A stretch of DNA of 6,048 nt, from the NCBI GenBank assembly GCA_964652645.1, contig CAZZCS010000126.1:1-6048 (forward strand), in the 5' to 3' direction. Below, one piece after another: positions 1 through 5,787 of this stretch. Within the stretch, counting starts at the first letter, position 1. Each line of letters starts with the position of its first letter. The position numbers and the translations under genes were made by a program. The DNA is from CAZZCS01 sp964652645 (lineage in GTDB: Bacteria > Cloacimonadota > Cloacimonadia > Cloacimonadales > Cloacimonadaceae). The notes beneath the pieces are model-generated. The model did not search any database. It had not been told where the DNA came from and worked only from the letters and a program-made list of their open reading frames with translations.

Positions 1-673
1 CAGCATTTCTCCCCATGATGTACACTCTTCTATGTTTGGCCAATGGAGAAGGCCCGCTCGCCATCTGAGGCCAGAGAAATTCATTGTCCTGAAATATAGC
101 GCCAGAAGGAGTAGTAATCGTGATAGGGTTGTCGATCATTGTCTGGCACTCATTGAACAACCCGCTTATCCCATCTAAATAGGCATCGGTCATGCAGAAT
201 ACTTCCAGTTCCGCATCCGCATCTGTATTGGCTTGCCAGGAATAGATGGGCTTGCCGATTTCCTGATCGAAAATCATGGTAGAATAGCCTTCTCTATTGA
301 TCTGATTCGTCATCTCAATGTTGTTTTCTATCGCCCCCGCGGCGTTTACCCTGGTATAGAATACCCTTCTTTGGGAGGTGGGTGTACGCTGACCCATGTA
401 CGTAATAAAATAACCACCATAACCGCCTTGAACTGTTCTGATCGGAGTTGTGTCGTAGGAACCGATCATATAATCCCAGTACGAAGTCATCACAGATACC
501 GGAGGGGTGTAAAAACTCCAGGTCGGCACCCTCTCAGTTTGAACGCTAAGGGTAGATGAACTGGTGGGAAGAAAAAGTTCCCTGGCAGTCGCCTGATCTG
601 GTAACGCCGGCTTTGCCCAGACAAGGCAAAGACATAATACCGTAAAAACCAGAGCCAATAGTTGTGCTTTCAA
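1..673 (-). CDS. Secreted protein with signal peptide, 5' part only (gene continues past base 1)
   Basis: Reading the minus strand from 673 gives 224 codons without a stop to the window edge, so the C-terminus is missing. The start is TTG at 673-671, chosen because GGAGG (683-679) lies 5 nt upstream and a classic signal peptide follows at once: Lys2, hydrophobic core at residues 4-18, likely cleavage after Val-Trp-Ala (18-20). The mature part is rich in Tyr, Trp, Thr and Gly with short beta-like stretches: DYMIGSYDTTPIR (67-79), GGYFITYMGQR (86-96), GKPIYSWQANTDADAE (140-155), DNEFLWPQM (196-204), RRVYIMGRN (215-223). This resembles large secreted proteins with repeated beta-blades that I associate with Cloacimonadota, some of which end in a secretion-sorting domain; that is recollection, and the end is not visible. 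The function is unknown. It is divergent from murA. Secretion is confident, the family is not. Confidence 0.82.
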   Translation of the reverse strand, partial: MKAQLLALVFTVLCLCLVWAKPALPDQATARELFLPTSSSTLSVQTERVPTWSFYTPPVSVMTSYWDYMIGSYDTTPIRTVQGGYGGYFITYMGQRTPTSQRRVFYTRVNAAGAIENNIEMTNQINREGYSTMIFDQEIGKPIYSWQANTDADAELEVFCMTDAYLDGISGLFNECQTMIDNPITITTPSGAIFQDNEFLWPQMASGPSPLAKHRRVYIMGRNA

Positions 674-678
674 ATTTT

Positions 679-683
679 CCTCC
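679..683 (-). promoter_or_regulatory. Ribosome binding site for the TTG-started secreted gene
   Basis: The minus strand reads GGAGG, then 5 nt (AAAAT), then TTG. This decides the non-ATG start, since no ATG near the signal peptide is available in frame; the nearest upstream in-frame ATG (871-869) has no Shine-Dalgarno sequence. Confidence 0.75.
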
Positions 684-746
684 CCGGCATCCTGAATGGA
701 TAAAGCGATCAAATATGTCCATTCTTGTAAATTGCCACGCCAGCCA

Positions 747-774
747 CCAATATCTTCTTTAAAAATTCTGTCAA
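747..774 (-). promoter_or_regulatory. Possible sigma70-type promoter for the secreted gene
   Basis: The minus strand has a perfect -35 box TTGACA (774-769), a 16-nt spacer, and a weak -10 match TATTGG (752-747, three of six consensus bases). It would give a leader of roughly 65-70 nt. The -35 is good and the -10 poor, so this is tentative. It also lies inside an open frame that continues upstream of the gene. Confidence 0.3.
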
Positions 775-1011
775 TAAGTTTTTTATAAATAATATATTGA
801 AAGGAGAGTTTCAGGCTTGTATCTGGATCAATATCGACAGATTCCGTAAGGGGTTTGTAGGACAACTCCATTTGCCACAACAAGCTCAGATCGCGTCTAA
901 ACAGATAGCTCCCCTGCGACTGCCAGATAGATTTCGGCAACCCGGTTCTCGACAATCCAAAATACTGTTTGACAAAGTAAGCCCTTTAGTCGGACTTGAA
1001 AAAAAACATCT

Positions 1012-1015
1012 GAGG
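1012..1015 (+). promoter_or_regulatory. murA ribosome binding site
   Basis: GAGG followed by 7 nt and then the ATG at 1023. It supports this start, which also gives the N-terminus expected for MurA. Confidence 0.65.
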
Positions 1016-1022
1016 ATACATC

Positions 1023-2276
1023 ATGGATAGATTTATTATTGAGGGCAATCGACACCTCAGCGGCTCTATTGAAGTGAGCGGAGCCAAAAATGCCATCCTG
1101 CCAATCATGGCTGCCTGCCTTTTGGCCGAGGGGAAGTCAATTCTCGAAAACGTACCCAATCTGATCGATTTGAAGACAATGGCCCACCTGCTCCGGATCA
1201 TGGGTGCCAGGGTGGAATATATGGGCAGCACCATGTCCATCGATGCCACTGATGTATGCTATTTTGAAGCTCCCTACGAACTTGTGAGCAAGATGCGCGC
1301 CTCCATCTACGTCCTGGGTCCCTTACTGGCCCGGCTCAAAGAGGCAAAAGTCTCCTTCCCGGGCGGCTGCGCGATTGGTACCCGTCCCGTCGATCTACAT
1401 CTGATGGCACTGGAAGCCCTGGGAGCCACCATTGATATCGAGCACGGCTATATCCACGCCAAAGCAGACAGACTCATCGGAGCCGATATCCGCTTTGAAA
1501 AATCCAGTGTAGGCGCTACGATAAATACCCTCATGGCCGCTGTATATGCCGAGGGAATCACGAGATTGCACAATGCTGCCATGGAACCGGAAGTGGACAG
1601 CACCATAGATTTTCTGAACAAAATGGGTGCCAAAATCAGCGGAAAGGGCAGTACCAGCCTGGAGATAGAAGGCGTAAAACACCTCTTTCCTGTGCAGATG
1701 CGCATGATCCCGGACCGGATCGAAGCCGGAACCTTCCTCATCGCCGGAGCCCTGAGTGACAGCCCGATCAATGTGACAAACTGCGAACCTGCTCACCTGC
1801 AGATCCTGATCGATAAGCTCATCGAAGCAGGATGCAAGATCAAGTGCAGCGCCACCGAGATCCACCTCACACCTCCAGAGCAGATCAAGCCCGTAAACAT
1901 CATCACCCTGCCCTACCCCGGCTTCCCCACCGATCTACAGGCCCAATTCATGGTGCTAATGGCGCATGCCAAAGGGATGTGCTTTATCGAAGATACCGTC
2001 TTCCCTGATCGTTTCATGCACGTGGCAGAGCTCAATCGCCTGCAGGCAAACATCAAGATGAACAAAAACATCGCTACCGTGATGGGCGTGGAAACCCTTA
2101 GCGGTGCCGAGGTAATGGCGACAGATCTCCGTGCCTCTGCAGCCCTCGTTTTAGCTGGCCTTGCAGCCAGGGGCAGTACCACCGTCTCCCGAATTTATCA
2201 CATAGACCGCGGTTACGACCGCATCGAAGAGAAGCTGCAACACCTGGGCGCCAAGATCATCCGGGAGAGCATCTAA
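1023..2276 (+). CDS. murA: UDP-N-acetylglucosamine 1-carboxyvinyltransferase (MurA)
   Basis: This cytoplasmic enzyme transfers enolpyruvate from phosphoenolpyruvate to UDP-GlcNAc, the first committed step of peptidoglycan precursor synthesis. At 417 residues it has normal family length. It carries the SGAKNA motif with Lys22 and Asn23 (substrate binding), KMRAS with Arg92, and the active-site loop GGCAIGTRPVDLH with Cys116, matching E. coli Cys115, the residue alkylated by fosfomycin. FPTDLQAQF carries Asp304 (E. coli Asp305, catalytic base) and DRFMH carries Arg330; the C-terminal IYHIDRGYDRIEEKL motif carries Arg396. All key residues are present, so the enzyme should be active and, having Cys rather than Asp in the loop, intrinsically fosfomycin-sensitive at the target level. 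It is the first gene of a two-gene operon, with the epimerase ATG 4 nt after its stop. No odd features. Confidence 0.98.
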   Translation: MDRFIIEGNRHLSGSIEVSGAKNAILPIMAACLLAEGKSILENVPNLIDLKTMAHLLRIMGARVEYMGSTMSIDATDVCYFEAPYELVSKMRASIYVLGPLLARLKEAKVSFPGGCAIGTRPVDLHLMALEALGATIDIEHGYIHAKADRLIGADIRFEKSSVGATINTLMAAVYAEGITRLHNAAMEPEVDSTIDFLNKMGAKISGKGSTSLEIEGVKHLFPVQMRMIPDRIEAGTFLIAGALSDSPINVTNCEPAHLQILIDKLIEAGCKIKCSATEIHLTPPEQIKPVNIITLPYPGFPTDLQAQFMVLMAHAKGMCFIEDTVFPDRFMHVAELNRLQANIKMNKNIATVMGVETLSGAEVMATDLRASAALVLAGLAARGSTTVSRIYHIDRGYDRIEEKLQHLGAKIIRESI

Positions 2277-2280
2277 ACCC

Positions 2281-3246
2281 ATGAAGGCAAGGCATATCCT
2301 CGTAACCGGAGGCGCTGGCTTTATCGGCTCCCACCTCTGTGAAGCGCTCCTGGAGCACGGCGCAAAAGTGCTGTGCCTGGATAATTTCTGCGATTTCTAT
2401 AGTCCAGATATCAAACGCCAAAACCTGCATCAATGCCTCTCAAATCCTGATTTTCAGCTCATAGAGGGCGACATCCGCTCCCCGCTTGATATAGATAAAG
2501 CCTTCCAAAGCGAGGCCATAGACCTGGTGATCCACCTGGCTGCCATGGCCGGAGTGCGCCCCTCCATCCAAAACCCAAAGCTCTACACCGAAGTGAACGT
2601 AAATGGCACGGTAAACATCCTGCAGGCCTGCCAGAAATATGGCGTCAAACGCCTGATCTTTGCCTCTTCATCCTCGGTTTATGGCAACAACGATAAGGTG
2701 CCATACAATGAAGCCGACCCCGTGGATAAACCCATCTCCGTCTATGCCGCCACCAAAAAAGCGGGTGAACTGCTCTGCCACACCTGGCATCAGCTCTATA
2801 ATATATCCACCGTGTGCCTGCGCTTTTTCACCGTTTATGGCCCCCGTCAAAGACCAGATCTGGCCATCTACAAGTTCTGCGATTTGATCCGCCAAGACCA
2901 GAGTATCCCCGTCTATGGAGACGGCAGCAGCAGCAGGGACTATACCTATGTGCAGGATATCATCTCCGGAGTGCTGGGCGCCATAGACTATGTGTATGAC
3001 AGATCAGTTTACGAAATCATAAACCTCGGGGAATCGGTAACCCAGGATCTGAACAGCATGATCTCCACCCTGGAGAAGGTCTTACAAAAGAAAGCCATCC
3101 GGCATATCCAGCCCATGCAGCCTGGTGATGTTCTGCGCACCTGGGCCGATATCGACAAAGCCCGCAGATTGCTGAACTATACCCCCAATACAGATTTCGA
3201 GGCAGGAGTTCGCACTTTTGTGAACTGGTCTCAAAAGCAGAACTGA
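2281..3246 (+). CDS. NAD-dependent nucleotide-sugar epimerase (extended SDR), probably UDP-glucuronate 4-epimerase type
   Basis: A 321-residue extended short-chain dehydrogenase/reductase of usual length. The N-terminal Rossmann motif TGGAGFIGSH is at residues 9-18, with Asp34-Asn35 at the end of the second strand for NAD ribose binding. HLAAMAGVRPS (85-95) follows, then the catalytic Ser/Thr region ASSSSVYG (128-135) and the YxxxK pair Tyr155/Lys159 in SVYAATKKAGE. The substrate-domain motif RFFTVYGPRQRPDLA (181-195) and YGDGSSSRDYTYVQD (212-226) resemble UDP-glucuronate 4-epimerases more than classical GalE. It probably interconverts C4 epimers of a UDP-sugar for surface polysaccharide; the exact substrate is inferred. 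The gene begins 4 nt after the murA stop; a weak GGGAG (2263-2267) inside the murA end is 13 nt from the ATG, so translation is probably coupled. An alternative is UDP-glucose 4-epimerase. Confidence 0.93.
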   Translation: MKARHILVTGGAGFIGSHLCEALLEHGAKVLCLDNFCDFYSPDIKRQNLHQCLSNPDFQLIEGDIRSPLDIDKAFQSEAIDLVIHLAAMAGVRPSIQNPKLYTEVNVNGTVNILQACQKYGVKRLIFASSSSVYGNNDKVPYNEADPVDKPISVYAATKKAGELLCHTWHQLYNISTVCLRFFTVYGPRQRPDLAIYKFCDLIRQDQSIPVYGDGSSSRDYTYVQDIISGVLGAIDYVYDRSVYEIINLGESVTQDLNSMISTLEKVLQKKAIRHIQPMQPGDVLRTWADIDKARRLLNYTPNTDFEAGVRTFVNWSQKQN

Positions 3247-3272
3247 GTCTTGGACTCCTCTGCTTGGAGAAA

Positions 3273-3300
3273 GTGCTCTGGCCAATCAAAAGCAGAGCGC
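3273..3300 (+). other. GC-rich stem-loop downstream of the epimerase
   Basis: GTGCTCTG (3273-3280) can pair with CAGAGCGC (3293-3300), 8 bp with one G-U, around a 12-nt loop. There is no following T-run, so it is not an intrinsic terminator by itself; it may stabilise the 3' end of the murA-epimerase mRNA. Its right arm can alternatively pair with CTCTGCTT at 3258-3265. Confidence 0.4.
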
Positions 3301-3310
3301 AAAGATTGAA

Positions 3311-3334
3311 AATATCTTCTCGATATTAATTTTT
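3311..3334 (+). terminator. Putative intrinsic terminator of the murA-epimerase operon
   Basis: A perfect inverted repeat AATATC (3311-3316), loop TTCTC, GATATT (3322-3327) is followed by AA and then TTTTT (3330-3334). The stem is short and AT-rich, so termination may be weak. The T-run ends 1 nt before the -35 box of the next promoter. The palindrome could also be a protein binding site for that promoter. Confidence 0.5.
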
Positions 3335-3335
3335 C

Positions 3336-3364
3336 TTGACTCAATAATGGCTTCTGAATACGAT
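3336..3364 (+). promoter_or_regulatory. Sigma70-type promoter of the OmpP1/FadL gene
   Basis: TTGACT (3336-3341, five of six consensus bases), a 17-nt spacer, then TACGAT (3359-3364, four of six). Transcription should begin near 3371, giving a leader of about 40 nt. This is the best promoter in the window and makes the outer-membrane gene its own transcription unit. Confidence 0.7.
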
Positions 3365-3400
3365 TCACCTAACTCTCTAAAATACACAAATCTAAAATTA

Positions 3401-3405
3401 AGGAG
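3401..3405 (+). promoter_or_regulatory. Ribosome binding site of the OmpP1/FadL gene
   Basis: AGGAG with 6 nt to the ATG at 3412; it is a strong site that fixes the start just ahead of the signal peptide. Confidence 0.8.
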
Positions 3406-3411
3406 AAAAGA

Positions 3412-4761
3412 ATGAAGGCTTTACGTTTAGTTGTGATGCTCTTAGTTCTCATTGGCCTTGCCGGCACCCTTTTTGCCGGTGGATTTGCATTAACAGGAGT
3501 CGGCTCACGCGCCACTGCAATGGGTGGAGCATTCCGCGGAGTAGCGAATGACGCCAGTGCCATGTATTGGAATCCTGCAGGAATGGCTTTTATGGATGAA
3601 AACTCCATCGCTTTGGGTGGTACTTTTATCCTTCCAGCAGTCACCTGGGATGCCACAGGCACAGCCATCGTCGCTGTTCCGGGCTATGAAGCCAAGGAAT
3701 ATGAATCCCAAAAGTCCTTGCGTGCCTTCCCTAATGTATTTCTTACCATGGCAAAAGACAGCCGCCTCAAGTATGGCCTCGGTGTGTATGTACCCTATGG
3801 CCTGGGCACTACCTGGGATGCTTACACGCTCCCCGGAACTCCCTTTGTTTATGTCGATGGGTTCCCCACCGATGAGATGAGCAGCAGCATAGCTGTGATC
3901 GACATTCACCCCAGCGTTGCCTACCAGATCCTGCCAAATCTCTCTGCAGGCCTGGGTATCAGTGTGATGTATGGCACCATTGGGATAGACAAAATCAGCT
4001 TCAATCCAGCTCTTACACCCGGTACCTCAGGATATCTCTATACTCCTATTACCACAGAGCTATCAGGAGCAGGATTCGGCATCGGTGCCAATATGGGCCT
4101 GCTGTTCAAGGCTACAGAATGCCTTTCGATTGGCCTTGCTGGCAAATTGCCCACCGAAATCCCCATGGAAGGCGATGCCTCCGTATATCTGTGGAAACCA
4201 GCATCTCTTGATGGCGATGGAAATCCTGTGCCACCAGCCAAGCTGGGCGGAAAATCTGATATCGATGCCACTTTGAAGCTTCCCGGAGATATCGGTATTG
4301 GCCTGGCCTACAAGATCAATCCAAGCTGGACTGTAAGTCTGGACTACAGCTACACCATGTGGGAACGCCTGGACAAAGTCGTAGTCAAAATGGATGAAGC
4401 AATCCCAGTCTTGGGAGTCACAGAAAGCGAACTGATCTTCGATTGGGAAAATACCTCCAGAATCAGCCTGGGCACAGAATACAACCTCGGTTGCAACGTT
4501 CTGCGCGGTGGCTTCTTTTGGGACGAATCCCCGATCCCCGAAGAGACTCAGCTGCCCACCATCTCTGATATCAACACAAAATACAGCTTCAACCTCGGTT
4601 GGGGACGTAGCTTTGGTAAGATCACAGTAGATGCAAACTTCCAATATGTCATGTTCCCCGAGCGTAAAATCGAAGCCTCGGCAGCCACAGCAAACAACCT
4701 GGCAGGAACCTACAACGCCAATTCTATGTCCGGTAATATCGGGCTTAGCTACAAATTCTAA
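3412..4761 (+). CDS. OmpP1/FadL/TodX family outer-membrane beta-barrel protein
   Basis: 449 residues. The signal peptide has Lys2/Arg5, a hydrophobic core at about 6-20 and likely cleavage after Leu-Phe-Ala (19-21). The mature N-terminus GGFALTGVGSRATAMGGAF, then NDASAMYWNPAGMA (45-58) with the NPAG motif, is the hallmark N-terminal region of FadL-type channels. The rest alternates short amphipathic strands with Gly/Asn/Asp turns, as in a barrel, and the chain ends in GLSYKF, the aromatic C-terminal signature used for BAM-dependent insertion. FadL relatives move hydrophobic molecules (long-chain fatty acids, aromatics) across the outer membrane; the substrate here cannot be told. It has its own promoter and ribosome binding site, and is followed by two hairpins. 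Family assignment is confident, cargo unknown. Confidence 0.94.
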   Translation: MKALRLVVMLLVLIGLAGTLFAGGFALTGVGSRATAMGGAFRGVANDASAMYWNPAGMAFMDENSIALGGTFILPAVTWDATGTAIVAVPGYEAKEYESQKSLRAFPNVFLTMAKDSRLKYGLGVYVPYGLGTTWDAYTLPGTPFVYVDGFPTDEMSSSIAVIDIHPSVAYQILPNLSAGLGISVMYGTIGIDKISFNPALTPGTSGYLYTPITTELSGAGFGIGANMGLLFKATECLSIGLAGKLPTEIPMEGDASVYLWKPASLDGDGNPVPPAKLGGKSDIDATLKLPGDIGIGLAYKINPSWTVSLDYSYTMWERLDKVVVKMDEAIPVLGVTESELIFDWENTSRISLGTEYNLGCNVLRGGFFWDESPIPEETQLPTISDINTKYSFNLGWGRSFGKITVDANFQYVMFPERKIEASAATANNLAGTYNANSMSGNIGLSYKF

Positions 4762-4775
4762 GCTAAAACAGCTTA
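4759..4775 (+). other. Small stem-loop overlapping the stop codon of the OmpP1/FadL gene
   Basis: TAAGCT (4759-4764, starting with the stop codon TAA), loop AAAAC, AGCTTA (4770-4775): a perfect 6-bp stem. It sits immediately before the larger hairpin at 4777-4810, forming a tandem pair at the mRNA 3' end. Confidence 0.45.
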
Positions 4776-4776
4776 T

Positions 4777-4810
4777 TGAGAATGGGTCGCCTCCCGGTGA
4801 CCCATTTTCA
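4777..4810 (+). terminator. Strong hairpin, likely terminator of the OmpP1/FadL mRNA
   Basis: AATGGGTCGCC (4781-4791), tetraloop TCCC, GGTGACCCATT (4796-4806) form an 11-bp stem with one G-U; TGAG (4777-4780) and TTCA (4807-4810) extend it to 15 bp with a second G-U. TTTT (4805-4808) lies within the base of the right arm, so this can act as an intrinsic terminator. It ends 2 nt before the ATG of the next gene and buries the only purine-rich stretch near that start (GGTGA, 4796-4800), so it may instead or also control translation of that gene. Confidence 0.65.
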
Positions 4811-4812
4811 CT

Positions 4813-5463
4813 ATGAAAATCGTCCATACCATCGTTCTCCTCGTCTTTGCCGTCTCGGTGATAGTAGCGCTCTATGTAGGCTATTCGATGCTCACAGAGG
4901 CAGAATATGAGCCTGCTATGGGCACAATTGATTACAGCCGGGATCCGATCCAGATTCCTCTGAAAGATCACGCCCTGCCCGCCATCAAAAGAGGACAATA
5001 TACGATCAATATCAGCCTCCAGGCCGAATACAAAATCGCCGGTATGATAGTGAGCACGAGAAGATACCGGGGTGGGATCATGAACTGGCTTTCTCCCTAC
5101 GATTATTCGATCGTCTGGGGCAATGTCCCCTCCCAGTTACAATACCTTAAATTCAAGCAAATGATCCGCTTTTGCATGTTTAGCTACGATTATGGCGCTC
5201 CGATTGATCTCGCCTATATCGAGACTCACTTTTCAAACAACCACATGATCCCCGCCACAGACAATATCCGTACAGCCCTCAAGCTGGCCAAAAAGGGAGA
5301 CCTGGTGGAGGTGGAGGGATATCTGAGCTTCGTAAATGTAAAAGGCAAAAAAGGATTCACATCCTCCTGGAATAGCAGCCTCGTCCGCACCGATAGAGGC
5401 AATGGAGCCTGCGAGATCATCTATGTGACCTCCCTGCGAATCAATGACAGGGTGTATAGGTAG
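4813..5463 (+). CDS. Membrane-anchored conserved protein of unknown function
   Basis: 216 residues. One N-terminal hydrophobic segment (about 5-26) without a clear cleavage site suggests a signal anchor, leaving the remainder outside the inner membrane. Visible motifs: AEYKIAGMIVSTRRYRG (71-87), LSPYDYSIVWGNV (93-105), a SNNHMIPATDNIRTAL stretch (141-156), GDLVEVEGYLSFV (162-174) and a C-terminal SSWNSSLVRTDRGNGACEIIYV (184-205). I recognise this order (a SP-D-WG core, an N-x-H-x-IPA motif, GD-EGYL, then SSL-R-D-G-G-CE) from an uncharacterised bacterial protein family, but know no function; the GD-V-EGYL part suggests a small beta-barrel (OB-like) fold, an inference. The start is supported by the hydrophobic segment following Met1, although no free Shine-Dalgarno is present. 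It may be read through from the barrel gene. The stop TAG is the first triplet of a repeat tract. Confidence 0.85.
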   Translation: MKIVHTIVLLVFAVSVIVALYVGYSMLTEAEYEPAMGTIDYSRDPIQIPLKDHALPAIKRGQYTINISLQAEYKIAGMIVSTRRYRGGIMNWLSPYDYSIVWGNVPSQLQYLKFKQMIRFCMFSYDYGAPIDLAYIETHFSNNHMIPATDNIRTALKLAKKGDLVEVEGYLSFVNVKGKKGFTSSWNSSLVRTDRGNGACEIIYVTSLRINDRVYR

Positions 5464-5558
5464 TCGGGTAGTCGATAGTCATTAGTCCCCAGTCCGTGGT
5501 CGATAGTCATTAGTCCCCAGTCCGGAGTCAGTGGTCGATAGTCATTAGTCAGTGGTCC
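5464..5558. repeat. GTC-rich tandem repeat next to the stop codon
   Basis: A 26-nt unit starting GTCGATAGTCATTAGTC is present identically at 5471-5496 and 5499-5524, and its first 17 nt recur at 5534-5550. Copies are 28 and 35 nt apart, joined by more AGTC/GGTC words. The tract is built from a (N)AGTC sub-motif. The stop codon TAG (5461-5463) leads directly into it. Confidence 0.85.
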
Positions 5559-5642
5559 CCAAATAACCAACAAAAAAACAATCCCTCTATATATACTTAC
5601 AGGATGCGACAATATTTCCGCTAATTCCAGATTTATCAACAT

Positions 5643-5698
5643 AATGCGCAGCTCATCGTACATTGTACATCGTAACTTGTAAATCGATAGAGCGCAGC
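5643..5698. repeat. Left copies of two short dispersed repeats
   Basis: AATGCGCAGCTC (5643-5654) recurs exactly at 6032-6043 in the same orientation. ATCGATAGAGCGCAGC (5683-5698) recurs with one mismatch at 5981-5996. Both share the core GCGCAGC. Together they bracket the GC-rich block. Confidence 0.75.
5655..5682. repeat. Imperfect tandem 14-mers
   Basis: ATCGTACATTGTAC (5655-5668) is followed directly by ATCGTAACTTGTAA (5669-5682), 11 of 14 bases identical, and the next bases again start ATCG. The first copy contains the palindrome TGTACA at its junction. Confidence 0.6.
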
Positions 5699-5699
5699 A

Positions 5700-5717
5700 A
5701 GCCCCAGCGGGGCGACA
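5700..5717. repeat. GC-rich palindromic repeat, copy 1
   Basis: AGCCCCAGCGGGGCGACA, identical to 5788-5805. It contains the hairpin GCCCC-AGC-GGGGC, a REP-like design. Confidence 0.8.
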
Positions 5718-5766
5718 GCCCCCGCGACGTAGTCGTGGGCGGCATAGGCGGGGGCGTGAGCCCCCG
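5718..5766. repeat. Nested GC-rich stem-loops with a GUGA tetraloop
   Basis: CGGGGGC (5749-5755), loop GTGA, GCCCCCG (5760-5766) is a perfect 7-bp stem closed by a GNRA-class tetraloop. The GCGGGGGC arm (5748-5755) can alternatively pair with GCCCCCGC at 5718-5725. A smaller CGAC-GTA-GTCG hairpin lies inside that larger loop. Confidence 0.7.
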
Positions 5767-5787
5767 TACAGAAAGGGAATTCGGTCC

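Larger units (their letters stand above)
674..1022. other. Divergent intergenic spacer between the secreted gene and murA
   Basis: This 349-base spacer holds the control signals for two divergent genes. On the minus side are the ribosome binding site and tentative promoter listed separately. On the plus side an AT-rich patch at 781-799 contains TATAAA (784-789) and a perfect TTGACA sits at 969-974, but neither has a convincing partner box at normal spacing, so I cannot place the murA promoter. The minus-strand frame of the secreted gene remains open through 674-985, ending at TAA (988-986). A plus-strand frame is also open at 797-1030. I treat both as non-coding by default. Confidence 0.6.

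Noticed and set aside
233..559. Plus-strand frame of 108 codons
   Set aside because: It is antisense to the secreted gene, which has a Shine-Dalgarno, a signal peptide and coherent motifs; no signals support the plus frame.
969..1001. murA promoter using TTGACA at 969-974
   Set aside because: At 16-18 nt spacing the downstream bases (GGACTT region) do not resemble a -10 box, and the candidate would leave almost no leader before the ribosome binding site.
797..1030. Plus-strand frame of 77 codons overlapping the murA start
   Set aside because: It starts at a TTG with no ribosome binding site upstream, has a Gln/Arg/Pro-rich composition with no recognisable domain, and lies opposite a more protein-like minus frame. 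An 8-nt overlap with murA is not enough to support it.
1395..1865. Minus-strand frame of 156 codons inside murA
   Set aside because: It is antisense to an intact murA and has no family features.
4063..4998. Minus-strand frame of 311 codons across the barrel gene and the next gene
   Set aside because: It is antisense to two well supported genes, spans their intergenic hairpin, is Cys/Phe/Gly-rich without domains, and has no ribosome binding site; a codon-bias shadow.
5471..5550. CRISPR array
   Set aside because: The 26-nt repeats are separated by 2 and 9 nt, the third copy is partial, the sequence between is made of the same words, and no cas gene is present. It is a simple tandem repeat.
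5570..5642. Promoter or gene signal in the TATATATAC patch
   Set aside because: AT-rich, but with no paired -35 and no gene on either side for it to drive.
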